Below, piece by piece: positions 1-8,529 of a stretch of 59,538 nt of DNA. The notes under the pieces are model-generated. The model was not told the DNA's origin and did not search any database. It worked only from the letters and a program-made list of their open reading frames with translations. A program made the translations under genes and the position numbers. Numbering within the stretch: position 1 is the stretch's first letter; each line of letters opens with the position of its first letter. Source of the DNA: Maledivibacter halophilus. Lineage in GTDB: Bacteria > Bacillota > Clostridia > Peptostreptococcales > Caminicellaceae. Location: assembly GCF_900167445.1 (NCBI RefSeq), contig NZ_FUZT01000021.1, positions 1 to 59,538 on the forward strand, given 5' to 3'.

Positions 1-2
1 TT

Positions 3-35
3 AGTCGATTGTTAAATTCTACAATCGGCTTTTTT
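3..35 (+). terminator. Rho-independent terminator at left edge
   Basis: A 10-bp stem (AGTCGATTGT with ACAATCGGCT, one G-T wobble) closes an 8-nt loop and is followed by six T. It would end a plus-strand transcript that enters from outside the window, or it may lie in the left end of the adjacent insertion sequence. No gene is visible before it. Confidence 0.6.
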
Positions 36-134
36 GCTATATTTCTGGCCGATAGGCCATTGTATTTTCCTCCACTATGTCGATATTAGTAATATACCAC
101 TAAAACCAAATACCAACATAGGGAGGTTGTTACC

Positions 135-1604
135 ATGTTTTCTTTATCAGAATTTAAGCAACTAAATCTATTTGAACAATTTTCATCTTTAAAAGTACTT
201 TCTTATGAAAAACCAGAGGTTTTTCTAAATTTAATTAAAGATAATTTTAATCTTGAATCTTTTATACCTGATGCTTTTCGTAACCATTATTACTCTAGTT
301 TAGGTAGGAATAGAGACTATAATCTTTCTTCAATACTTGCAGCTTTATTATTTATGCATATGTTCAATATTCCTACAACTACTTTACTAACCCTATTCCT
401 TCAATTTTCAAAGGTTCTCAGAGAGTTTTGTGGTTTTAATAATAAAGTCCCTGATGATTCCTTTTTTAGTAGATTCAAAATTAATTATGAAAAAGATATT
501 TGCGATTTATTTAATTCTATGACCTCTTATGTCTTAGATATTTGTAATGAATTTGATGAATCTTTAGATGACGATTCACCTTTAAAAGGCTTAGCTTCAA
601 TACTTATTTATGATACATCTGGGTTAAAACCTAAGGTTAAAGAAAATAATCCTAAAACTTTGGCTTCTGAGATAAATAAGCAAAAAACCTATGCTAAAAT
701 CACTAATAATGAAATTTTCAATCCTTATGCTGCCGCATATAAAAACATGCCTAAACAAGCTGAGACTAATTCTTCTATTAAATTAGATTTTGTTAATGGT
801 CATTTTGGTTATTTTTATAAATTTGGTATTCTTACTAATGGTTTTGGAATACCAATGCACATTAACTTTTTTGATGATGATTTTTATTCTTCTATAGACG
901 ATGTTTTTGATACTCCAGAGGAACAAAAATTTTCCTTTGATAATGCCTCTCTAAAGCCTGTAATAGACCAATTTTTTAAACATAATCCTAATAAAAAATT
1001 TATTAGTTTCCTTGGCGATAGTGAGTTTGATAGCTATAATAATTTTTCACTTTTAAAACATTATGGTTTTGAAAAAGTTTTTATCCCTATTAACACCCGC
1101 AATACTAATCGTGTTGATAATTCTGACTTAGAATTTGATGTATCCGGTGCTCCTCTTTGTCTTCTTACTAAAGAACCTTTTATTCCTGAAGGAATTTGTA
1201 GAGGAAAAAATAGAAGCCCTCGTTTAAAGTATAAATGTCCTAAAGCCCGTAGGGATAAAAAAGGTAAATGCTATCATACTTGTGAAAATCCATGTACATC
1301 TTCCAAAGCTGGAAGAATGCATTATGTTTATCCTGATAAAGACTTTAGACTTTATCCTGGCATTCAAAGAAATTCTGATGAGTGGAATTCTACTTATAAG
1401 CTTAGAACAACTATTGAAAGAACTATAGCTTCGCTAAAGAAAAATTCCTCTATTGCTTTTCCTATAACTTTAAACACAACCAGTATGAGAGCCAATTTAT
1501 TTTTAACAGCCATAACTAAATTAATTAATGTTATAGTTGCTAACGCAATAAATAAACCACAATATTTTAGAAGTATCAGAAAGCTTTATAAATTAGCTTC
1601 TTAA
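135..1604 (+). CDS. DDE transposase, IS1182-like (IS4/IS5 superfamily)
   Basis: This 489-residue protein should catalyse cut-and-paste movement of its own element. Candidate catalytic acids are D160 (in IYDTSG), D295 (in FLGDSEFD) and E428 (in RTTIERTIASLK). The last fits the C-terminal Y/R-x-x-x-E-R signature of IS4/IS5-type enzymes. A Cys cluster (C368, C379, C383, C387) lies between the second and third acids, as in several clostridial IS1182-type transposases. The N-terminal third carries the helical region typical of DUF772-type transposases. The start is fixed by AGGGAGG 9 nt upstream. The frame is intact, so the element may be active. The family assignment is from recall of motifs, not a search. 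Confidence 0.85.
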   Translation: MFSLSEFKQLNLFEQFSSLKVLSYEKPEVFLNLIKDNFNLESFIPDAFRNHYYSSLGRNRDYNLSSILAALLFMHMFNIPTTTLLTLFLQFSKVLREFCGFNNKVPDDSFFSRFKINYEKDICDLFNSMTSYVLDICNEFDESLDDDSPLKGLASILIYDTSGLKPKVKENNPKTLASEINKQKTYAKITNNEIFNPYAAAYKNMPKQAETNSSIKLDFVNGHFGYFYKFGILTNGFGIPMHINFFDDDFYSSIDDVFDTPEEQKFSFDNASLKPVIDQFFKHNPNKKFISFLGDSEFDSYNNFSLLKHYGFEKVFIPINTRNTNRVDNSDLEFDVSGAPLCLLTKEPFIPEGICRGKNRSPRLKYKCPKARRDKKGKCYHTCENPCTSSKAGRMHYVYPDKDFRLYPGIQRNSDEWNSTYKLRTTIERTIASLKKNSSIAFPITLNTTSMRANLFLTAITKLINVIVANAINKPQYFRSIRKLYKLAS

Positions 1605-1638
1605 CACTATCCACAAGTTAATATTTTTTCACTATGCT

Positions 1639-1691
1639 ACGCATTATTTTATATTAAAAAATTATGGGACTTAATAAATGCGTCCTTTTTT
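1639..1691 (+). terminator. Terminator after the transposase
   Basis: ACGCATT (1639-1645) pairs with AATGCGT (1677-1683), with further A-T pairing inside, and is followed by CC and a six-T run. It fits termination of the transposase message. Confidence 0.55.
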
Positions 1692-1739
1692 GTGCTTTTT
1701 TCTATGTTTTTTCAGTCTTTGTTGTGGATAACTCTTTAA

Positions 1740-1979
1740 TTTATTTTACAATCCACTAAAGAAGTTATCATATTTGTAAAGGACAATGGATTAGGCATTG
1801 CCAGCGAAGATCTTCCTAATATTTTTCAACGTTTTTATAAAGGTAGCAAATCTAGCATTTCTAGTACAAAGAGCCGAGGGCTTGGATTATCTATAACAAA
1901 AGAAATTGTTGAATATCATGGTGGACATAGTAAAATAAATAAAGGTAGTACCTTCTATTTCTCTTTACCTATATATTAG
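1740..1979 (+). pseudogene. Sensor histidine kinase, C-terminal fragment only
   Basis: About 79 in-frame codons, starting after a TAA at 1737 with no start codon or ribosome site, encode the end of a HATPase_c domain. Recognisable are the G1 box (KDNGLGIASEDLPNIFQRFY), the G2 box (RGLGLSITKEIVEYHGG) and the closing GSTFYFSLPI strand before TAG. The N box, dimerisation region and sensor are missing. The fragment begins where the insertion sequence ends, so transposition or an associated deletion probably removed the rest. No partner response regulator is present in the window. Codon use and quality of the remaining motif suggest fairly recent loss. Confidence 0.85.
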
Positions 1980-2248
1980 AAGAATATTTCACATTTAAAA
2001 TAATTTTTCAAATTTATCATAGATACTATTGAATTGTCCTTCTATATATGGTTACAATAAAGTAAGTGAAAAATATATTTTAGAACAAATTTACTATACA
2101 AGGAATTTCATAATTCAAATTTGGTACAATTGCATATTATACATAGTATGCTGTTAAAAAATTTAAAACTATATGTAATAGCAAAGTTTTACTTAAGGGA
2201 ATTATACAAATTCCTCAATAAAGTTAAAAAATATAAAGGAGGAGCTCA

Positions 2249-2929
2249 ATGAAATCATTTAATATCAACTCTCAAGACGAAAAATTGTTGAGTAAAAAAT
2301 ATTCTTTAAAAGAAGAAATAGCAAATAGCATTACCCATGGAATAGGAATTGTATTTAGTGTAGTGGCACTAACAATCCTTTTGGTTTTTGCTATTTGGAA
2401 AAAGAATCCTATTTCTATTGTCAGCTTTAGTATCTATGGATTGTGCTCTATTGCTTTATATACAGCCTCAACCCTTTATCACAGTTTTCGAAAGGAAAAG
2501 CTAAAAAGGATACTTAGAATATTTGATCATTCATCTATTTTCCTTTTTATAGCTGGTACCTATACCCCTATAGCTTTACTTTCTATGGAAGGATATTGGA
2601 GAATCGGAATATTAGTCGCAATATGGGTGATTGCAATTGTAGGTATCGTCTTTAAAATAATTTCTTATAATAAGTTAGATAAACATAAATTATTCTCCTT
2701 GATTCTTTATCTTGCTATGGGTTGGCTAGTTGTAATAGCAATCAAGCCTATGCTTGAGATTACCCCTATAAATTTTTTAATATGGCTTGTGGCAGGAGGA
2801 TTATTTTATAGCCTTGGTACTATCTTTTACTCTAATAAAAAAATTCCTTTTAATCATGCCATTTGGCATATTTTTGTACTAGGTGGTAGTGTAATGCACT
2901 TTTTGGGTATATTCTTTTATCTTAGGTAA
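2249..2929 (+). CDS. Hemolysin III / YqfA-type (PAQR superfamily) membrane protein
   Basis: A 226-residue integral membrane protein with about seven hydrophobic segments. Family marks are the N-terminal EEIANSITHGIG, the S-T-L-Y-H-S motif near residue 76, D-H-S at about residue 92 and a C-terminal H-x-I-W-H-x-F-V helix. These His and Asp residues form the presumed metal site of PAQR/alkaline-ceramidase relatives. The length matches the family. The biological role of bacterial members is not settled; several are linked to membrane fluidity. The start is set by AAAGGAGG 8 nt upstream. The gene stands alone. The 270 bases upstream (1980-2248) are AT-rich; apart from the ribosome site I see only weak promoter-like sequence. 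Confidence 0.88.
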   Translation: MKSFNINSQDEKLLSKKYSLKEEIANSITHGIGIVFSVVALTILLVFAIWKKNPISIVSFSIYGLCSIALYTASTLYHSFRKEKLKRILRIFDHSSIFLFIAGTYTPIALLSMEGYWRIGILVAIWVIAIVGIVFKIISYNKLDKHKLFSLILYLAMGWLVVIAIKPMLEITPINFLIWLVAGGLFYSLGTIFYSNKKIPFNHAIWHIFVLGGSVMHFLGIFFYLR

Positions 2930-2938
2930 AACATAATG

Positions 2939-3123
2939 TAACCTGTTATGCTATTAATTCAATTGTTTTGGTTTGAAATATAAACTAGGGAGTTTTAATA
3001 TTTCATTTTAGTAATTTTTACAAACCTGTTTTTTCCTTAAAAATTATATATAAAAACAGGTTTATAGCATGAACGAAAAGGAAATATTAAAACTCCCGAT
3101 ATACGAACTAGCACAACAGGTTA
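2939..3123. repeat. Nested inverted-repeat element, family A copy 1
   Basis: Three pairs of perfect arms nest inside each other: TAACCTGTT (2939-2947) with AACAGGTTA (3115-3123), a 17-bp arm GGGAGTTTTAATATTTC (2988-3004) with its complement at 3081-3097, and AAACCTGTTTT (3022-3032) with 3053-3063. The left arm matches a second locus at 9942-10032: ACCTGTT-purine-TGCTA followed 47 bases later by GGGA(g)TTTTAATAT, with identical spacing in both. This suggests a miniature mobile element or structured repeat. It lies between convergent genes and does not resemble a plain terminator. Confidence 0.6.
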
Positions 3124-3152
3124 ATATACAATTCTATTATCTCAATTACAAA

Positions 3153-3195
3153 AAGCTGTACTTTAAACTACCATATAGGGTTATAAGTACAGCTT
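3153..3195. repeat. 11-bp perfect inverted repeat between convergent genes
   Basis: AAGCTGTACTT (3153-3163) and AAGTACAGCTT (3185-3195) form a perfect stem with a 21-nt loop. No T-run follows on either strand. It lies just beyond the family A element, in the 325-base gap between the hemolysin-III-like gene and the helicase. Nothing else is seen in this gap. Confidence 0.5.
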
Positions 3196-3254
3196 CCATT
3201 AACTCCAAGATAAAAAATATATACTTTTCTATTCCCGTATTATGTATAAGTTTT

Positions 3255-6200
3255 TTAGAAGACTTCTAAATCAAAAATAGATTTTATTTCTTCCTCACTC
3301 AATTTTGATATAAGCGTTTGACCTGGTTTTATTACCGATTCTATTAATTCCTTTTTCTTTTCCTGGAGTCTAAATATCTTTTCTTCAATTGTTCCTTTTG
3401 TTATGAGCTTCATTACATGAACAGAGTTTTTTTGTCCAATCCTATAGGCCCTATCGGTGGCCTGCTGCTCAACAGCAGGGTTCCACCATGGATCAAAATG
3501 TATAACTGTATCGGCACCGGTTAAATTCAATCCCGTTCCTCCGGCTTTAAGGGATATTAAAAAAATATCTCCTTTTCCTTCATTAAACTCCCTAACAAGG
3601 TGCCCTCTTTTTTTAATATCCGTTGACCCATCAAGATATTTGTACTCAACACTATTTTCATCTAGCATATTTCTAATTATTCCAAGCATTGATGTAAATT
3701 GTGAAAACAATAAAATTCTATGTCCACTACTAATAGATTCTTTTATAAGCTCTTCTAGTAAAAGTAATTTTCCACTGGAACCTTTATAATTTTCAATAAA
3801 CATAGCAGGATGGCAGCATATTTGTCTTAGTCGTGTTAAACCTGCTAAAATCTTGATATGACTTCTTTGAAAACCCTTGCTATTTATTTCTTCTTCAATT
3901 TCGCCCTTGATCTTTTGTAGATATGCAAGATATATTTTTTTCTGATCATCAGTAAATTCAGCAATTAGCTTGCTTTCAATTTTTTCAGGAAGTTCCTTTA
4001 ATACATCCTTTTTAATTCTTCTCAACACAAAGGGTTTTATATGTTTACTTAGCTCAAGCAATGCATTATTATCCTTGTTCTTTACTATAGGGTTTTCATA
4101 TTTTTTCTTAAATTTATTATAATTCAAAAGATATCCTGGCATTATAAAATCAAAAATTGACCATAGTTCGGTTAAAGAATTTTCTATAGGCGTACCTGTT
4201 AATGCAAAATAATTATTTGCTTTTATTTCCTTAACAGATTTAGCATTTTGTGATACAGGATTTTTTATATGCTGAGCTTCATCCAAAATACAATATCTAA
4301 ATGATATACCTTCATACATATATATATCCCTTCTAATAAGTGGATAAGATGTAATTATAATATCGCATTTTTCAATGGTGCTTATTATTTCTTTTCTCTC
4401 TTCCTTTTTACCAGTCACTACAAGGGCTCTTAACTCTGGAGTAAACTTTTCTATCTCTGCCAACCAATTGTAAACCAATGATGTAGGTGCAATTATAATT
4501 GATGGACACATACCCTTTTCTTTCTTTTCCGATAATAAAAATGTAAGAACCTGTAGTGTTTTACCTAGCCCCATATCATCTGCCAAAATTCCGCCAAGCC
4601 CATAGCCAGATAATGTTTTAAGCCATTTAAAACCAAATTTTTGATATTTTCTTAATATATGATTTAAATTGTTTGGAACCTTATAATCCATATCTCCAGG
4701 CTCTTTAATATTTTGAACCAATTCTTTAAATTTAAGATTTCTCTTTACTGAGGTAATATTTGACTCCTTTAAATGTTCATCTATATATAATGCTCTATAT
4801 TTAGGAATATTTATCATTTCTTTTTCAAAATCCTTTGAATCTAAATCTAAATATTCCATAAGCTTAGATATTTCATAAAGCTCTTTAATATCCAATGGTA
4901 AAAAAGATCCACCATTTAATCTATAATACTTCTTATTCTCTTTTATAGAATTAAATACATCATTAAGCTCGGAACTATCTATCCCATCAATTGAAAAATT
5001 AAATTCCAATAAATCATTTTCTATATTTAATCTTACTCCACCTGTAAATGAGCTAGAATCATGGATTTTTAACCCCTTAAAGCTTTCAGAATAATATACA
5101 TCCGCAATTTCTTGTAGCTGTGGAAGCTTATAATATACAAAATCAAATATTCCATCCTCATCATCCAAATAAATATAATTATTACTAACTTTAAATTCAG
5201 CAGCTTCAAAATAACCTACTACTTCCTTCTCTCTAGCAATATCCCTTAGTAGTATTCTATCACTTCCACTTGTTTTTTCTTTTTCATTGAAGGCATTTAT
5301 AGTAATATCTCCATATATAAATTTTATATCGGCAGTAATTTTCTCTTTTACTCTATCAAAAAATATCTCAGGCTTTATACCTGGATTATAAATGGAGTCC
5401 TTTACCCTTTCATCAATTTTTACCTTTCCTATCTTTTTTATAATTGGATATACTTCAGAAATAAATCTATCATTATACTTTTGTGAAATCTTAATTACAT
5501 TTCTATTTTCCTTAAGAAGGGTTTTGTAAAAGGGTTTTAAATTTTCCCTCTGATATTTCGAAATTCTATATATTTTATTATTAGAAAAGACATATTCTCC
5601 ATCGGTGACTAAGGGTATTAAAAGTTTACCCAAATCCACTTCAAGCTTTAAATCACTATCTTCTTTTGTAAAGAAAAATTCTATTTGTAAGTCCTCATGA
5701 ACTATTTCCAAATCATCTACAATTATGCCATCAATAATTCCTTTAAAAGGTCTGTTCTTGACTATTTTAAAAAACCTCTTTATTACACTTTGAGATAGAT
5801 ATACCTTCTTTCCATTAAAAAGCGATGGATTTCTATAGGAATAGGCAAATTGTAATAGTGCTTCTTCATTATCATAAAGCTCTGTAAGCAAATCTATAAT
5901 AGCCATATCCTCTTCTCTGAAGCAATGCAGCTTAGGGTCAAATGTAAATTCTTTACCATAATAAATTGTATCATTTGTTTTAATACTTTTAATAAGATTT
6001 TTTATACTCTTAACAACATATAGCTTTTCTTCTCCAATTTTCATACTTAGATATGTATCATTTAGAAGGCCATATCCATTACGAATAAACTCATATGTAA
6101 TCTCTATATTTATAGGCATTTTTCGTGGAGCTTCTTTATAACTAAAAAAATCCAGTATATTTTTAGCAGCTTCATCTTCTTTTATATAATTATATTCTTT

Positions 6201-6494
6201 TTTGAAATTCTTCTCTAATATCTTCAAAAGCACAGCCGTTATATGCTTACAATAACCCCAATATTCGGTATAGGCCGGACAATCACAAACAGCATTTTCT
6301 AGATACCCATCCCTATCAAAGGTAGCTTTTACAGTATAGTCATAAGAACCTTCTACCTCTGCAAAAAATGTATAGGCCCCTTCATCAAAAAAAAATCTCT
6401 TCACCCTGTTTTCTAAATAATACTTTTCTCCCCTTATAAATGTAAGCTCATTGGTAGCCATATCTTTAATATCTTTTCTTGTTAAATAAATCAT
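3255..6494 (-). CDS. SWIM zinc-finger SNF2-family DNA helicase/translocase
   Basis: A protein of about 1079 residues. The N-terminus holds a SWIM zinc finger (CDCPAYTEYWGYCKH). A long middle region typical of bacterial SNF2 proteins follows, then the SNF2 ATPase: motif I DDMGLGKT, motif II DEAQH, motif III ALTGTP, and helicase-C motifs LKAGGTGLNL and Q-x-x-D-R-x-x-R-I-G-Q. It should be an ATP-driven, dsDNA-translocating remodeller, possibly displacing RNA polymerase or acting in repair, as for the HepA/RapA relatives. I chose the ATG at 6494 over an in-frame GTG at 6506 because GGAGGG lies 5 nt before the ATG and overlaps the GTG. It is monocistronic and divergent from the UPF0303 gene. Confidence 0.93.
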   Translation of the reverse strand: MIYLTRKDIKDMATNELTFIRGEKYYLENRVKRFFFDEGAYTFFAEVEGSYDYTVKATFDRDGYLENAVCDCPAYTEYWGYCKHITAVLLKILEKNFKKEYNYIKEDEAAKNILDFFSYKEAPRKMPINIEITYEFIRNGYGLLNDTYLSMKIGEEKLYVVKSIKNLIKSIKTNDTIYYGKEFTFDPKLHCFREEDMAIIDLLTELYDNEEALLQFAYSYRNPSLFNGKKVYLSQSVIKRFFKIVKNRPFKGIIDGIIVDDLEIVHEDLQIEFFFTKEDSDLKLEVDLGKLLIPLVTDGEYVFSNNKIYRISKYQRENLKPFYKTLLKENRNVIKISQKYNDRFISEVYPIIKKIGKVKIDERVKDSIYNPGIKPEIFFDRVKEKITADIKFIYGDITINAFNEKEKTSGSDRILLRDIAREKEVVGYFEAAEFKVSNNYIYLDDEDGIFDFVYYKLPQLQEIADVYYSESFKGLKIHDSSSFTGGVRLNIENDLLEFNFSIDGIDSSELNDVFNSIKENKKYYRLNGGSFLPLDIKELYEISKLMEYLDLDSKDFEKEMINIPKYRALYIDEHLKESNITSVKRNLKFKELVQNIKEPGDMDYKVPNNLNHILRKYQKFGFKWLKTLSGYGLGGILADDMGLGKTLQVLTFLLSEKKEKGMCPSIIIAPTSLVYNWLAEIEKFTPELRALVVTGKKEERKEIISTIEKCDIIITSYPLIRRDIYMYEGISFRYCILDEAQHIKNPVSQNAKSVKEIKANNYFALTGTPIENSLTELWSIFDFIMPGYLLNYNKFKKKYENPIVKNKDNNALLELSKHIKPFVLRRIKKDVLKELPEKIESKLIAEFTDDQKKIYLAYLQKIKGEIEEEINSKGFQRSHIKILAGLTRLRQICCHPAMFIENYKGSSGKLLLLEELIKESISSGHRILLFSQFTSMLGIIRNMLDENSVEYKYLDGSTDIKKRGHLVREFNEGKGDIFLISLKAGGTGLNLTGADTVIHFDPWWNPAVEQQATDRAYRIGQKNSVHVMKLITKGTIEEKIFRLQEKKKELIESVIKPGQTLISKLSEEEIKSIFDLEVF

Positions 6495-6765
6495 AATACC
6501 CTCCACAACAAATTGACAGCAAAAATAATTAGACTATCTTTGTTTCTTATATCCATGATTATAAACATTATTTTATAAATTATATCATATCATAGTAAAT
6601 TCTATAATTGTATTCTTTAAAAATAATTATTATATTTTCTGTATTATTCCAGAAATATAATTATAATTTACAAACATTAAACCATGATATAATTTGAAAT
6701 AACTAGACTATTTAAATTTATGATAAAGATAAACAAATTTTAAAATATAAAAAGGTGGAAGTAAT

Positions 6766-7239
6766 ATGACTGTAGATAAGATTCTAAAAAAATATAGTGA
6801 TGAACTAGAGACTTTAGTTTTCGACCATTTCACCAGTGAAACTGCTTTAGCTATTGGCCAATCTATTATTGATACCGCCAGGAATAATAAATATAAAATA
6901 GCTGTTGATATAAGTAGATTTAATCATCAATTATTTCACTACTCCTTCGATGGGACTACTCCCGATAAAGATTTATGGATTTATCGTAAAAAAAATGTGA
7001 CTTTACATTTTTATACCAGTTCAATTTATATGGCTTATAAACTAAAACATGACAATACAACTCTTACAGAAAAATATGGATTGTCAAATGAAAAGTACTC
7101 AGCCACTGGAGGAGCAGTTCCCATTGTAGTTAAGAATATTGGTGTAATAGGTGCAATAACTATAACTGGTTTAACACCTGAGCAGGATCATGATTTAGTC
7201 GTATCAGCAATAAGAAATTATTTAAAAGATTTAGAATAA
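6766..7239 (+). CDS. UPF0303 / HbpS-GlcG-like heme-degrading-domain protein
   Basis: 157 residues related to the UPF0303 family, which shares the GlcG/HbpS fold. Family-like stretches are DTARNNKYKIAVDI near the N-terminus, the central SFDGTTPDKDLWIYRKKN region, and the glycine-rich YSATGGAVPIVVKN ... GVIGAITITGL. Members of this fold bind heme or act as small accessory or redox-sensing proteins; the real role is unknown. The start ATG has AAAAGGTGG upstream. It lies 14 nt before the iron-dependent alcohol dehydrogenase and is surely co-transcribed with it. Divergent promoter region 6507-6765 is AT-rich with an imperfect inverted repeat around 6596-6673 but no firm operator. Confidence 0.8.
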   Translation: MTVDKILKKYSDELETLVFDHFTSETALAIGQSIIDTARNNKYKIAVDISRFNHQLFHYSFDGTTPDKDLWIYRKKNVTLHFYTSSIYMAYKLKHDNTTLTEKYGLSNEKYSATGGAVPIVVKNIGVIGAITITGLTPEQDHDLVVSAIRNYLKDLE

Positions 7240-7253
7240 AGGAGATGAGCTAA

Positions 7254-8417
7254 ATGGACTCAACATTTAATGTTCCAACTAAAATACACTTTGGTGCCGG
7301 GGAAATAGAAAATTTGTCTCAAATTGCTAAAACATATGGGAAAAAATGTTTATTGGTTACTACTGAAAATATATATCCTTTAAATGAACTTTTCTCAAAG
7401 ATAAAGGGTTTATTAACAGAACATGGTTTTGAGGTAGTTCATTTTGATAAAGTAATACCTAATCCTACAACTGAAGTTGTAGAAAAAGGAATTAAAATCC
7501 TTAATGAAAATAATATAGATTTTGTTTTATCTGTAGGTGGGGGATCTAGTATAGATACAGCAAAAATTATTTCTTTACTTAATGGACTTGATAAAATCGA
7601 TTGGAAAAATATGTTCGATACCTATAATAATCCACAGGGCACTTATAAATCCTTATCTCCCAAATATATTCCTCACATTGCAATACCAACTACTGCCGGA
7701 ACCGGTTCTGAAGTAACACAAGCTGCAGTAATCTCCATGGGAGAAGAAAAAAACACCATTTTTCATCAGGATAATTATTCCGACACTGCTGTACTTGATC
7801 CAAATTTATTAATAACCTTACCACAAAAATTAACTGCTTCAACTGGTTTCGATGCTTTTTGTCACGCTTTTGAAAGTTACATTCACTCTAACACTTCTCC
7901 ATTTGGTGAATTAGCATCCCTTGAGGCTATTAAAACAATAAAGGAATATCTCGTAAAATCAGTAGAAAACCTGGAAAATGTTGAATATAGGAAACAATTA
8001 TTGTATGCTCAAACATTAGCAGGTATAGGATTATCCAATGCTGGAGCCTCTGCACCCCATCCCCTTAGTGAAATTATAGGAGGCATTACCCATATTAGCC
8101 ATGGTGAAGCTTTAGCACTTGTTTTTCCTGAATTTCTACGTAATAAATATCATTTAAATATACAAAAATTTGCTAAAGTAGCTAAAATTTACGATGAATC
8201 CTTAAACTCAATATCTGATGAAAAAGCAGCAGCTAAATTAGGGGATATTATTGAAAATTTCCTTAAAGAAATTGGACTTTACTACAAATTTGAAGATTAT
8301 AATTTGACAGATGAGCAGTTCAAAGCTATAATTGATTGCCCAATTCTTGGATTTTTACCTTTTGGAACTAAGGAAGAACTGCAACAAATTATTTTAGATT
8401 CAAAGGAATTAAGATAG
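7254..8417 (+). CDS. Iron-containing alcohol dehydrogenase
   Basis: 387 residues, full length for the family. The NAD(P)-binding glycine motif GGGSSIDTAK lies near residue 97. The region TTAGTGSEVT near residue 145, and the metal-ligand segments DAFCHAFESYIH (Asp and His) and HPLSEIIGGITHISHGEALA, match group III alcohol dehydrogenases that use Fe2+ or Zn2+. It should interconvert an alcohol and an aldehyde or ketone with NAD(P)H. The substrate cannot be told from sequence; butanol-, lactaldehyde- and 1,3-propanediol-type enzymes share these motifs. AAAGGAGATGAG precedes the ATG. It is the second gene of a two-gene operon with the UPF0303 protein and is followed by a terminator. Confidence 0.92.
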   Translation: MDSTFNVPTKIHFGAGEIENLSQIAKTYGKKCLLVTTENIYPLNELFSKIKGLLTEHGFEVVHFDKVIPNPTTEVVEKGIKILNENNIDFVLSVGGGSSIDTAKIISLLNGLDKIDWKNMFDTYNNPQGTYKSLSPKYIPHIAIPTTAGTGSEVTQAAVISMGEEKNTIFHQDNYSDTAVLDPNLLITLPQKLTASTGFDAFCHAFESYIHSNTSPFGELASLEAIKTIKEYLVKSVENLENVEYRKQLLYAQTLAGIGLSNAGASAPHPLSEIIGGITHISHGEALALVFPEFLRNKYHLNIQKFAKVAKIYDESLNSISDEKAAAKLGDIIENFLKEIGLYYKFEDYNLTDEQFKAIIDCPILGFLPFGTKEELQQIILDSKELR

Positions 8418-8420
8418 TAA

Positions 8421-8442
8421 GCGCCTAATCAGGCACTTTTTT
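8421..8442 (+). terminator. Terminator after the alcohol dehydrogenase
   Basis: GCGCCT-AATC-AGGCAC (one mismatch) followed by a T-run lies 3 nt after the dehydrogenase stop codon. Confidence 0.6.
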
Positions 8443-8474
8443 ATAGCATGACGAAAATTATAATAATATTATAT

Positions 8475-8516
8475 AAAAAAGCTAGGACGATATTAGATTT
8501 ATCTATCCTAGCTTTT
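8475..8516 (-). terminator. Terminator after the beta-eliminating lyase
   Basis: An 11-bp stem, AAAAGCTAGGA (8477-8487) with TCCTAGCTTTT (8506-8516), is followed on the minus strand by a six-T run. It lies 14 nt beyond the lyase stop codon and can also act on the opposite strand. Confidence 0.8.
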
Positions 8517-8529
8517 GCTTTTCTGTATT

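Larger units (their letters stand above)
40..1740 (+). mobile_element. Insertion sequence carrying a DDE transposase (limits approximate)
   Basis: One transposase gene with its own ribosome site and terminator sits directly before a truncated histidine-kinase reading frame that opens at 1740, which marks the probable right boundary. I compared the two ends by eye and could not identify convincing terminal inverted repeats or a target duplication, so both limits are approximate and the left end may lie outside the window. A short hairpin (GGCC gata GGCC near 48-57) lies in the 5' leader. Confidence 0.5.

Noticed and set aside
1..134. Terminal inverted repeat matching the right end of the insertion sequence
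   Set aside because: By-eye alignment of this stretch with the complement of 1650-1745 gave only short AT-rich matches.
3069..3269. 66-codon plus-strand reading frame
   Set aside because: It runs through the inverted-repeat element, has no ribosome site, and its composition follows the palindromes rather than a protein.
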